From: Desulfobulbaceae bacterium BRH_c16a
GTDB taxonomy: Bacteria; Desulfobacterota; Desulfobulbia; Desulfobulbales; Desulfocapsaceae
DNA length: 47,007 nt
Direction: 5' to 3'
Assembly (NCBI GenBank): GCA_000961725.1
Contig: LADS01000064.1
Location: 1-47,007 of the forward strand
Shown here: one piece after another, positions 33,971-42,377 of the stretch
Numbering within the stretch: the first letter of the stretch is position 1
Layout: the number at the start of each line of letters is the position of its first letter
Program-made: the position numbers and the translations under genes
Notes under the pieces: model-generated
The model's input: only the letters and a program-made list of their open reading frames with translations
What the model was told of the DNA's origin: nothing
Databases searched by the model: none

Positions 33971-34009
33971 CTTTGTCCAGTACATCTACATGCCCCACGC
34001 CATTGTGGG
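33964..34009 (-). ncRNA. ANTAR-type two-hairpin antitermination element
   Basis: Hairpin P1 on the minus strand is CCCAC-AATGGC-GTGGG (34009-33994). After a 14-base linker, hairpin P2 is TGGAC-AAAGGC-GTCTG (33979-33964; three Watson-Crick and two wobble pairs). Both loops are six bases with A at position 1 and G at position 4, the signature of RNAs bound by ANTAR proteins such as EutV and NasR. P2 overlaps the terminator stem, so binding would hold P2 and allow read-through into the glutamate synthase-like gene. The likely ligand is the GAF-ANTAR protein encoded just upstream. Confidence 0.82.
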
Positions 34010-34032
34010 TTTGTAGTTATTTATTAATCATT

Positions 34033-34061
34033 TGTTTAGCCGTACTAATTGACCTTGTCAA
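34033..34061 (-). promoter_or_regulatory. Promoter of the glutamate synthase-like gene
   Basis: On the minus strand TTGACA (34061-34056), a 17-base spacer, and TAAACA (34038-34033). This would give a leader of about 160 bases containing the ANTAR element. The -35 lies in the dyad TTGAC-AAG-GTCAA, a possible operator. Confidence 0.55.
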
Positions 34062-34159
34062 GATAAAAATACAATAACCTTCATTCGTCCAGCAGGCATT
34101 GGTTCGCGAAAAACATTTCTTTCTGGAACCTGTAAGAGAGTGTAAAGTTCGTCCGAGCA

Positions 34160-34870
34160 CTAAAGTTCGTCCGAGAGCACAATCGCCTCGGCAATATCCA
34201 GCATCGATTTCCGGGCATCCATGCTTCTTTTCTGAATCCAGCGATAGGCATCCTCACCGCTCATCTGTCTCCTGTGCATGAGGATTTCCTTGGCGCGCTC
34301 TATGATTTTGCGGGACTTCAATTCCTGTTCGATGACACGGGTTTTGATGATGAGTTCCGTGTTATGAATCGCCACCGCAGCCTGACTTGCCACAGCGGCC
34401 AGCATATTGATATCCGTTGCCGAAAAAACATGAGGTTTTGCGGTAAAACAGTTGAGGACTCCCATAACCTTGTCTTCCCTGCCCTGCAGCGGAACACCGA
34501 CCATCGAAACCAGGCCGAGCTTGGCGGCCATCTCCTTTTCCTTGAACCTTTCATTGGCCAGGACATCTTCTATCACCAGTGGCCGCTGGGTCGACACCAC
34601 ATATCCCACCACACCTTCGTGAAGCCGCAACACCCGGTCCTTGACGTATTCCCGATCGATCGCCTGGGTTGCTCGCAGCCTGATCACCGGAGGATTTTCA
34701 TTTTCATCGACAAGCCACAGCGAGCAGATTTCTACTCCTGTTACCTTGGCAGTCACCATGACAATCAGCTTAAACAGATCCTCGAGAAAGAGATCGGAGG
34801 TGATTGCCTGACCGATATCCATCAACGCCTTGATGTAATGATCGTACGTGTGTTGATTAGATTTTTCCAT
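34160..34870 (-). CDS. GAF-ANTAR transcription antiterminator
   Basis: A 236-residue protein. Residues about 20-170 form a GAF sensor (LFLEDLFKLIVMVTAKVTGV, GVVGYVVSTQRPLVIEDV, MVGVPLQGREDKVMGVLNCF). The C-terminal 55 residues are an ANTAR RNA-binding domain: ELKSRKIIERAKEILMHRRQ, MSGEDAYRWIQKRSMDARK, LDIAEAIVLSDEL. ANTAR proteins bind two-hairpin RNAs and prevent termination when activated. Here the GAF domain rather than a receiver should provide the signal, perhaps a small nitrogen metabolite (inference). It is encoded 18 bases downstream of a winged-helix gene and directly upstream of the ANTAR leader of the glutamate synthase-like gene. Confidence 0.9.
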   Translation of the reverse strand: MEKSNQHTYDHYIKALMDIGQAITSDLFLEDLFKLIVMVTAKVTGVEICSLWLVDENENPPVIRLRATQAIDREYVKDRVLRLHEGVVGYVVSTQRPLVIEDVLANERFKEKEMAAKLGLVSMVGVPLQGREDKVMGVLNCFTAKPHVFSATDINMLAAVASQAAVAIHNTELIIKTRVIEQELKSRKIIERAKEILMHRRQMSGEDAYRWIQKRSMDARKSMLDIAEAIVLSDEL

Positions 34871-34888
34871 TATTGCTACTTAAAAAAT

Positions 34889-35143
34889 TTATAAGCGCTC
34901 CATCCCCTGCCCCTGCTGCTGAAACCAGAGCAGACCCTTCCGGGTTATGAGATTATACTGCAGATCCGGATCGGTCTCGATTACCCCCATTCCCTCCATG
35001 CTCTTTAACACCTGATGCAGTTCGGACAATTTCATATTGAGCTGGCCGGCAATTGCGGCAGAGGAAACGAGTTGAGGCTGGGTTACCTTTAAATTATCGT
35101 TAAGAATGGCAAGAACCCGAAGTTTATGCTTTTGCATCGACAT
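34889..35143 (-). CDS. Small winged-helix regulator
   Basis: An 84-residue protein; AGAGGT lies just before the ATG at 35143, and a second Met at codon 3 is possible. The sequence (KLRVLAILNDNLKVTQPQL, IAGQLNMKLSELHQVLKSME, GMGVIETDPD) gives three helices and a wing, a single winged helix-turn-helix. It is close to short MarR/ArsR-like or DprA-WH-type domains, with no effector domain. It precedes the GAF-ANTAR gene by 18 bases, so both are probably one transcript; it may repress that operon or the TTGAC-GTCAA dyad in the next promoter. The link is inferred from position. Confidence 0.7.
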   Translation of the reverse strand: MSMQKHKLRVLAILNDNLKVTQPQLVSSAAIAGQLNMKLSELHQVLKSMEGMGVIETDPDLQYNLITRKGLLWFQQQGQGMERL

Positions 35144-35289
35144 AAATACCTCTTAAGAACTCAAAATGGTTATTTCCACATGTTTTTTCCTTCTTAGTTT
35201 TTTATTCTAAAAATGGCCGATCTGCAAACAAAAATACGCCATTCATTAATTATATTATAATTTTTTCAGTGTAACTTAATTTCCGTCAA

Positions 35290-35580
35290 GCAACCGTAGG
35301 AAAACCGAGTCTCTGTATGACATTTCGCCAAATTCCCCGAAGCCAAGCACACGCCAAAAAGCCCAGTGCGACATGGTCCGCCGCCTGGGCCAGGAGGCCG
35401 GTACCGGCGAAACAACCGTCCACATGGAAAACCGAAGACAGCACCGTCGGTCTCGCCAAAGGCGACAAACTCTTTCTTGAACGTACTCTTACCGCCTCGC
35501 TGACCGGCCCTCCGAACCTGCCCTTTTGAACAGGCATACGACGTCGACATTGCCTGCATCCGCCGAAGCCTCCTCTTTAA
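35290..35580. other. GC-rich intergenic stretch with degraded coding character, unidentified
   Basis: The region between the winged-helix gene and the S1 protein gene changes from AT-rich to GC-rich. Plus-strand frames give protein-like pieces that pass from one frame to another (CDMVRRLGQEAG, then STVGLAKGDKLFLERTLTA, then EQAYDVDIACIRRSLLFNG). This looks like a decayed gene with at least two shifts. I cannot name the family, and minus-strand frames there look like shadows. Confidence 0.25.
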
Positions 35581-35703
35581 TGGTGCTTAAACCTTCATCT
35601 GAAAGTATGATCGGGTTGATTGAAACAGAGCATCCGAGACACCATATCCAAAATCGCGGTGATACTCGGCGTTGTAAGACAGAGCAGGTTCATAGAGGGA
35701 CAG

Positions 35704-36537
35704 ATGGTACAGATAGGCAAAATAAACAGGCTTTCGATAAAAGGCATGCAGAGCTACGGCATGCATCTTGACGGTGGTGAATGGGGAGACATTCTCCTGA
35801 AGGGCACGTATGATGCCTGGAAGTACCGCCCAGGCAATACAATTGACGTGTTTGTCTATGTAGACAGAGAACAGCGCCTTCTGGCAACCATACAGAACCC
35901 CTCTGCAACAGTCGGTGAATTCGCCGGCTTGAGGGTGGTGACAAGCACAACGGCAGGCGCTTTTATGGACTGGGGAATTGAAAACGACCTGTTTGTACCG
36001 AAAAGCGAGCAGCAGGAAAACATGCGGGAAGGAAGAACATATGTTGTCTTTATCTTTCTGAATGAAAAAACCAACAGGATTACCGGCTCTTCAAAACTGC
36101 ATAAATTTCTGAACCTGCAGCCTCCACAGTTTAAAGAAGGCGAAGAGGTCGAGCTGACAGTCTATGCCGAGACAGACTTGGGATACAGTGCAATAGTCGA
36201 CAGTTCTCATACCGGCATGATCTACAAAAACGAAATCTTTCAGAAGCTTGTCCCGGGCCAGCGGCTGCAGGGATACGTGAAAAAGATACGGGAAGACCTG
36301 AAAATCGACTTAAGGCTGCAGCAAACAGGCTTTCAAGGAGTTGACGATATATCCCAGGTCATTCTTGACACGCTCAAGAACTCCGGCGGCATGGTTGCCA
36401 TAACCGATAAAAGTCCGCCTGAAGAGATCTACGCCTTGTTCGGGGTAAGTAAAAAGGTCTTCAAAAAAGCGATCGGCGCCCTCTATAAAAAGAGGCTTAT
36501 CGTAATCGACACCGATGGTATCAGGCTTGCCGGTTGA
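35704..36537 (+). CDS. cvfB: S1 RNA-binding protein, CvfB/YitL family
   Basis: A 277-residue protein. The start at 35704 is chosen because AGAGGGACAG precedes the ATG and the CvfB fold begins at MVQIGKINRLSIKG; the frame is open upstream to 35620. It contains tandem S1-type OB domains: SYGMHLDGGEWGDILLKGTY, then TTAGAFMDWGIENDLFVPKS (about 70-130), then DLGYSAIVDSSHTGMIYKNE (about 160-220). A C-terminal winged helix follows (SPPEEIYALFGVSKKVFKKA, IGALYKKRLI). CvfB-like proteins bind RNA and affect expression of virulence or surface genes in Gram-positives; the role in this group is unknown. Convergent with the kinase cluster. Confidence 0.88.
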   Translation: MVQIGKINRLSIKGMQSYGMHLDGGEWGDILLKGTYDAWKYRPGNTIDVFVYVDREQRLLATIQNPSATVGEFAGLRVVTSTTAGAFMDWGIENDLFVPKSEQQENMREGRTYVVFIFLNEKTNRITGSSKLHKFLNLQPPQFKEGEEVELTVYAETDLGYSAIVDSSHTGMIYKNEIFQKLVPGQRLQGYVKKIREDLKIDLRLQQTGFQGVDDISQVILDTLKNSGGMVAITDKSPPEEIYALFGVSKKVFKKAIGALYKKRLIVIDTDGIRLAG

Positions 36538-36552
36538 CGAAAAGTTGTTGTG

Positions 36553-38254
36553 TCATGGGAGGTCGCTCTCTTCATTGATCGGCAGCAAGACAATAAATGT
36601 CGAGCCTTCTCCAGGCTGACTTTCAACTCGAATGTCCCCCCTGTGATTCTGGACGATACCGTGGCAGACGGACAAACCCAGGCCGGTTCCCTTCACAGCA
36701 GGCTTGGTTGAGTAGAATGGCTGAAAGATCATGTTAATTTCTTCAGATTTCATACCCAGCCCCGTGTCCTTGATTGCCAAAGCGATTCTCTCCCCTTCCT
36801 GCCAGGTGCTTATCGTGATTACTCCGCCTTTCTGGAGGCAGGCGTCCGCCGCGTTGTTCAACAGGTTAAGAATAATTTGTTTGATCTGGTCCGGCACTGC
36901 GCGGATCTGCGGCAAGCTCTCGGCATAGTTCAAAACCGTGGAAATCCTTTTATGGGTAAAATCGCTCCTGCACAAAAACAGCAAAGAATCGACCGACGCA
37001 TGTACATCCATCAACACCTTCTTACCCGAGGACGGCCGGTTGAAATCCTGGAGACTGAGTATCAATTGTTTCATCCGGCGACTTTCGCTGTAGGCCAAAT
37101 CCAGCAGCACTTTGTCCTCTTCTTCCAGTTTATTCCATTTTATGAAACTCTGCAGAATGGTCATGATCCCCTGTAAAGGGTTGTTGAATTCATGGGCAAT
37201 AGAGGCGGACAATTTGCCGATTGCCGAGAGCTTTTCGGCGTGCAGGTATTGTGCTTGTGTTTCCTGCAGTTCGCGGGTGCGCTGCTCGACTCTTCGCTCC
37301 AGCTCATCGTTGAGAGCATGAAGCCGATCCTCGGAGGTTTTTATTCGGTGTCTGTATATATTCAGGCAGATCAGGAGCCCCAGAGCGATGAGGCCAAGGG
37401 TGATGGAGAGGATATTGCCGGTTTGTCCACCGAGTCTCGTGATCTCGCCGCGCAAAGGTATGCGCAGCCGGAGAATCGGCTGGCCTGTAACATCGGGAAG
37501 TATCCGAAAGAGAGCGCCCTGATCGAATTCCGGCTCGAAATCCCCTGATGTACCGGCAACATGGGTGAATACCTTCCTTTCCGCGGCTGTCAGCCCAGCT
37601 TCCTGTTCACTGAGAAGATCAAACGGCACAGACACTCTCCCGGCGATAGACAACAGCACCGACTGGCTGAGAAATCGTCCCATGACCAGGCCCCCACGCG
37701 AAGGTCCCTGTGCCTGCGAGTCGTACACAGGCCGTGCCACCATGAGCAGGAGCCCCTGATTGGTTTGCAGTATGCCCGACATCGTCTGATCATCACTCAG
37801 TACCGAAGCGATGAGAGAAACGATTGCCGGAGCTTCCCCGGAAAACTGACTTATCGCCACGCTTTTGCCGTTATCGGCGGAAAAATTACCATAGAGCAAC
37901 TCTCTCCCACGGCTATCATAGATAGCCAGGAGGTCGACATTGCTGTTTCGAGACATAATGGCTGGGTCTGGATAATTCGAGACTATGTAACCGCTGTTGC
38001 CGTCTGCAGCAAAAGCATATGATCGCCCAGTCATTCGCCATGTCCGAAAGGCTGGCAAGCTCAATCTCGATTGCCGACTGAACACGCCTGGAGTCGCCGA
38101 TTGCCTGCTGCTTCTCAAGGTGCAGAAAGGCCGGCCGTATAATACGGAAATCGATCCACCGGATAATCAGCAAAACGAGGAATAAACCAAGGATGACCAG
38201 TACGACTCCATTGAGCATTCGTTTCAGAGCGACGGTCGGGCGCCTGTTGTGCAT
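36553..38254 (-). pseudogene. CHASE4-type sensor histidine kinase, frameshifted in the sensor domain
   Basis: The N-terminal frame starts at 38254 (GGAGAACAGAAG before the ATG) with MHNRRPTVALKRMLNGVVLV and a membrane helix, and reads in frame to ASLSDMANDWA. The continuation SYAFAADGNSGYIVSNYPDP is in the next frame near 38015-38030; one extra or two missing bases separate them. Together they form a CHASE4 extracellular sensor, then a second membrane helix (NILSITLGLIALGLLICLNI), a coiled linker, HisKA with SIAHEFNNPLQGIMTILQ and an ATPase with KDTGLGM and GTGLGLSVCHGI. The kinase half is intact. The shift may be true inactivation of sensing or a sequence error. Third member of a tandem set of related kinases. 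Confidence 0.8.
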
Positions 38255-38344
38255 CTTCTGTTCTCCGGAGACGGGGAAAGAATTTGAAAACATGTTCTTC
38301 AACGAGCAATCTCTGCCCCGAGCGCAAGGCGGCAATGACAGGTT

Positions 38345-39901
38345 TCAAGCCGCCGGCAGCAGAACGGTGAAGGCTGAACCTTCTCCAGGCCAGGTCTCAA
38401 CTCGAATTTCCCCCTGATGATTTTCAATGATACCGTGGCAGACAGACAAACCCAGACCTGTTCCTTTAGTTTCATGTTTGGAAGTGTAGAACGGTTGAAA
38501 GATCAAATCCACTTTTTCAGGCTCAATACCTATACCGTTGTCCTTAATCGTCACGGCTACTCGCTTCTCCTCGAGCCGGGTGCTGATGGTGATCATTCCG
38601 CCGTTATGCAGGCAGGCATCCGCGGCATTGTTCAACAGATTAAGAAAGACCTGTTTGATCTGGTCCGGAATCGCCAGGACCTGCGGCAACCTCTCCCCAT
38701 AGTTCAATGCCGTAGAAATCCCTTTACGTTTGAAATCGCTCTTGCACAGCAACAGCAGGGAGCCGATGGACGCATGCACATCCATCGCCACTTTTTTGCC
38801 CGAAGAAGGCCGGTTGAAATCCTGAAGGCTACGAAGCAGATTTTTCATTCGTTCGCTTTCGCCAATAGCCGTCTCCAGCATTTCCCTGTCCTCTTCTTCC
38901 AGTATCGCCCTTTTTCTTAAGCCTTTAAGTATAGTCATAACCCCCTGCAGGGGATTATTGAACTCATGGGCAATAGAGGCGGACAGCTTGCCTATTGCCG
39001 AGAGCTTTTCAGCGTGCAGGTATTGAGATTGTGTTTCCTGCAGCTCGCGGGTACGTTGTTCAACTCTGCGCTCCAGATTATCGTGAAGAATCTGGAGCTG
39101 TTTTTCGACCCGTTTGCGTTTGGTGATATCCTGCAAGATGGCGATAATGAAGAATTCGCTCTTTTCGGCAATACACACAAGTTTCAGGACTACCTGATGT
39201 TCGCCTATCAGCAAAGGGCTGTCATAACCGGACTCGAACTGTTGCAATCCACCAGTGGAGACGCGGGCAAACCACTCTTCCACCTGGTTGAATCCCGGCC
39301 CGGCAAGATGATCTGTCAATCGACTTGAAAGAAGTGTTGCCAGGTCACGGACCAGCAGCTCTTGTGCGGCCTTGTTGACCTGGACAATCTGACCGGTACC
39401 GTCCATCTCGATGACCGCCTCAGCGAGATTCTCCAGCATCGCGTGATAATGTCGTCGGGATATAAGGAGTTCCCTGGTTATACTTCTGAGATGCAGGTCC
39501 TCCGTGCCATGAAGAACATCCTCTCGCCGTTTTCCGCTCCGGAACTGGTCCAGGATATGGCGAATGTGATCTTTTATGATAACATTTGCCCCTTTGGCAA
39601 TATAAAGATCGGCTTCCAGTTCAAAGATCCGCTTTTCATCTTCATAGGCGATTGCTGAATAGATAACGATAAAAATGTCTTTGAACTTTGGCGTATGCCT
39701 GACAATCCGACACAGAACATCCCCGCCGATCTTCGGCATGATGATATCGGTGAAGAGGATATCGGGGATGAAGGATTCCATTACACTCATTGCCTGCAGG
39801 CCATCATCGGCGAGACGAATATCACAGCCTTCAGACTGAAAAAAATGAGAGACGAGCTTAACTATGGTCGGATTGTTTTCTACGATGAGTACCTTGCACA
39901 T
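38345..39901 (-). CDS. Receiver - PAS - histidine kinase
   Basis: A 518-residue soluble protein. An N-terminal receiver (about 1-120) has the phosphoacceptor D52 in DILFTDIIMPKIGGDVLC, but the usual acidic pair is E8-N9 and the switch lysine lies in LYIAKGANV. A PAS domain follows (about 150-265, AVIEMDGTGQIVQVNKAAQE), then a coiled linker RRVEQRTRELQETQSQYLHA, HisKA with SASIAHEFNNPLQGVMTILK and ATPase with KDNGIGIEPEK and GTGLGLSVCHGI. With a receiver at the front and no DNA-binding domain it probably works in the middle of a phosphorelay, receiving phosphate or signal from another kinase. Confidence 0.9.
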   Translation of the reverse strand: MCKVLIVENNPTIVKLVSHFFQSEGCDIRLADDGLQAMSVMESFIPDILFTDIIMPKIGGDVLCRIVRHTPKFKDIFIVIYSAIAYEDEKRIFELEADLYIAKGANVIIKDHIRHILDQFRSGKRREDVLHGTEDLHLRSITRELLISRRHYHAMLENLAEAVIEMDGTGQIVQVNKAAQELLVRDLATLLSSRLTDHLAGPGFNQVEEWFARVSTGGLQQFESGYDSPLLIGEHQVVLKLVCIAEKSEFFIIAILQDITKRKRVEKQLQILHDNLERRVEQRTRELQETQSQYLHAEKLSAIGKLSASIAHEFNNPLQGVMTILKGLRKRAILEEEDREMLETAIGESERMKNLLRSLQDFNRPSSGKKVAMDVHASIGSLLLLCKSDFKRKGISTALNYGERLPQVLAIPDQIKQVFLNLLNNAADACLHNGGMITISTRLEEKRVAVTIKDNGIGIEPEKVDLIFQPFYTSKHETKGTGLGLSVCHGIIENHQGEIRVETWPGEGSAFTVLLPAA

Positions 39902-39986
39902 GTATTTACCGTATCAGCACTGTAGAAAGATCGTCTCTCGACAGAATCGTTCGATCGATTCCTTTCTCTTTTTTATCTTCTGATTC

Positions 39987-40196
39987 TTATAACCGGTGCA
40001 TACATACCATAATCAACCAATAACCACCCGTGCATTCTGCAAATTCCTCAACGCCAGACACCATGGGAAGTATTTCTGGTGAATGTAGCATCTGAAGTAT
40101 ATCTTTGGCTATCGCCAGGAGTGCAAATGATAAAAAAAGGACTCGCGACCTATCAATCACGATGATTGTTATAATATCCGGAACATACGCTCTCAT
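39987..40196 (-). CDS. Possible small membrane protein (69 aa) coupled to the downstream end of a kinase gene
   Basis: Starts with ATG overlapping the stop of the PAS-PAS kinase (ATGA) and reads MRAYVPDIITIIVIDRSRVL then FLSFALLAIAKDILQML and on to VCMHRL. One hydrophobic helix is likely. The overlap suggests translational coupling. I recognise no family and codon use is unremarkable, so it may be a chance frame. The rest of 39902-40192 holds nothing else I can support. Confidence 0.3.
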   Translation of the reverse strand: MRAYVPDIITIIVIDRSRVLFLSFALLAIAKDILQMLHSPEILPMVSGVEEFAECTGGYWLIMVCMHRL

Positions 40197-41794
40197 TCGC
40201 CCTTGACAGGCTTGACAGGCAACAGGACAATGAAGGTTGAGCCTTCTCCTGGATGGCTCTCAACTCGGATCTCCCCCTTATGGTGCCGGACGATACCATG
40301 GCAGATTGACAAACCCAGTCCGGTTCCCTTGACTTCCGGTTTGGTTGTGTAGAACGGCTGAAAGATCAGAGGCATTGCTTCAGGGGTGATACCAATGCCG
40401 TCATCCTTAATTGCAATCGCGACATTTTTCTCTTCCTGCCAGGTACTTATCGTAATTACTCCGCCATTCCGGAGGCAGGCGTCCGCTGCATTATTCAATA
40501 GATTGAGAATGACTTGCTTGATTTGATCGGGAATAGCCAGTATCTGCGGCAATCTCTCTTCATAATTCAATTTCGTAGAAATCATTTTACGCCTGAAATC
40601 GCTCTGACACAACAACAACAAGGAGTCGATGGATGCATGCACATCCATGAAAATTTTCTTTCCCGGTGACGGACGATTGAAATCCTGGAGACTGCGTATC
40701 AAATTTTTCATCCGCAGACTCTCCCTGAGAGCCAGATCCAGCAGTACTTTATCCTCTTCTTCCAGCCCACTCCATCGCTTAAATCCTTGGAGGATGGTCA
40801 TGACACCCTGCAGGGGATTATTGAATTCGTGGGCAAAGGAGGCAGACAATTTACCGATTGCCGACAGCTTTTCAGCATGCAGATACTTTGCTTGCGTTTC
40901 CTGAAGCTCGCGGGTTCGTTGCTCGACTCTTTTTTCCAGCTCGATGTTGATAGCCTGCAGCTGCTCTTCGGCATGTTTACGTTCGGTAATGTCGATGGAA
41001 AAACCAATAATCCCAATTATCCGCCCATCCTTGTCTCTGTAGGGAATTTTATCGGTCTGCACCCACCTTGTACCGGTTGCCCCTTCTACCTGTTCGATGA
41101 TGCCGTTCTTCGATTTGCCCGATGAGATAACCTGTTTGTCGTCTTCCCAACAGTGCCTCGCCTGGTTGGGGTAAATTTCGAAGGCTGTTTTTCCTTCCAT
41201 TGCGTCCTTCGGCAGGCCTGCGGCCTCCGCCATCTTCTTATTAATTCTTATGTACCTGTTTTCACTGTTTTTATAAAAAATTTTAATAGGAGAAGAGTCC
41301 AAAATGATCTGCATCTCTTCGTTCTGCTGCCGGAGTTTTTCATTTGCTGCCTGGAGACCGGCTTCACTCTGCCACAACGCCTCCTCTGCATGTTTACGGT
41401 CGGTGATGTCATGGATTATGGAATAAAGGAAGTCCTTTCCCACGCTCTCGATCTTGCTGCTGAAGACCTCCACATCCCGGATTGAGCCGTCTGCCCTTCG
41501 GTGACGAAACTCAAAACTGGTGCTCCCCGCCATTACCCCCTTTTTCATTACCGCCTTCAACTCTTCCGGCGGCAGGGTGTTTATCTCCTGAATGCTCATC
41601 TGTTTAAGCACCTCCAGGGGCCAGCCGTAAAACTGCGCCGCCGCATTGTTGGCGTCAACGATCCGGCCAGTCTCTGCATCCAGAATCATCTTGACCGCAG
41701 AGTGTTGCTCAAATAGTTTTGGGAATCGGTTCAAAGTGGTGAAACCGGGGGGAGATGTATCGTCTGAGGCATTCATATGCTTTTGTTCCTTCAA
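40193..41794 (-). CDS. PAS - PAS sensor histidine kinase
   Basis: A 533-residue soluble kinase. The first PAS (about 25-135) contains MILDAETGRIVDANNAAAQF, YGWPLEVLKQMSIQEIN; the second PAS with PAC (about 160-275) contains ILDSSPIKIFYKNSENRYI and IIGIIGFSIDITERKHAEE. The kinase part has the linker KRVEQRTRELQETQAKYLHA, HisKA SASFAHEFNNPLQGVMTILQ with the phospho-accepting histidine near 320, and ATPase boxes NLLNNAADAC, KDDGIGITPE and GTGLGLSICHGI. No membrane helix, so it senses a cytoplasmic signal such as redox state or a small ligand. It is nearest the promoter side of the three tandem paralogous kinases. Confidence 0.9.
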   Translation of the reverse strand: MKEQKHMNASDDTSPPGFTTLNRFPKLFEQHSAVKMILDAETGRIVDANNAAAQFYGWPLEVLKQMSIQEINTLPPEELKAVMKKGVMAGSTSFEFRHRRADGSIRDVEVFSSKIESVGKDFLYSIIHDITDRKHAEEALWQSEAGLQAANEKLRQQNEEMQIILDSSPIKIFYKNSENRYIRINKKMAEAAGLPKDAMEGKTAFEIYPNQARHCWEDDKQVISSGKSKNGIIEQVEGATGTRWVQTDKIPYRDKDGRIIGIIGFSIDITERKHAEEQLQAINIELEKRVEQRTRELQETQAKYLHAEKLSAIGKLSASFAHEFNNPLQGVMTILQGFKRWSGLEEEDKVLLDLALRESLRMKNLIRSLQDFNRPSPGKKIFMDVHASIDSLLLLCQSDFRRKMISTKLNYEERLPQILAIPDQIKQVILNLLNNAADACLRNGGVITISTWQEEKNVAIAIKDDGIGITPEAMPLIFQPFYTTKPEVKGTGLGLSICHGIVRHHKGEIRVESHPGEGSTFIVLLPVKPVKGE

Positions 41795-41944
41795 CTCGTT
41801 AAAAAAGAAGCTCGCAGCAAACTCACAGTCTTACATTCTTGGTACTGTAATTAATAGAGTTTCCGATGTATTTCAAGGTGGAATAAGAAATAGTCAGACA
41901 GGCGAGACAGGGAATCGACTCTCCATTACTCAGGCTATCAGGTG

Positions 41945-42376
41945 TTAGATATCCAGAACAACAGTGGCGTAGCAGCCATGAGGAGTTTCTTCGACCTTGA
42001 AACAGTGCAGGGTAACCGCCTTGACATCGACGACCAGTCTGTGCTTTTGACGATTGATCTCTTCGCCCACCGCATCGGCGGTTAAAACGACCCGATCTCC
42101 CTGTCGCGAGAGAGTGACATGTTCTACTCGCAGGAGAAGCTCTTCGGCGTCTTTGTAGAAGATCAATTCTCCCAGCAGATCGAACAATGCCAGTTCCAGC
42201 GATGACGCCTCCAGCTGGATCCGTTTCGTCACCACTCCTGCAATGTCTTCGGGATTATCCACCATAACCTTCATGGTGGCGTTGGCGGCGGCTGTTATCA
42301 TGTCTTCCGCCGTATCGCCGGTCGCCTTGAAACCGATATCGGCGGTAAAAGCATCATCAAAGAATTGGTATTCCAT
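41945..42376 (-). CDS. Archease, RtcB ligase activator
   Basis: A 143-residue protein; AGAGGTAAG precedes the ATG, directly behind the stop of the GTPase gene. The archease fold is recognised from YQFFDDAFTADIGFKATGDT (the conserved T-A-D metal-binding aspartate), LELALFDLLGELIFYKDAEE and the C-terminal KAVTLHCFKVEETPHGCYATV with ending VVLDI. Archease accelerates guanylylation of RtcB and is often encoded beside it. Length is normal (about 140). It is the last gene of the rtcB-cobW-archease operon and is intact, unlike the two upstream genes. Confidence 0.88.
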   Translation of the reverse strand: MEYQFFDDAFTADIGFKATGDTAEDMITAAANATMKVMVDNPEDIAGVVTKRIQLEASSLELALFDLLGELIFYKDAEELLLRVEHVTLSRQGDRVVLTADAVGEEINRQKHRLVVDVKAVTLHCFKVEETPHGCYATVVLDI

Positions 42377-42377
42377 C

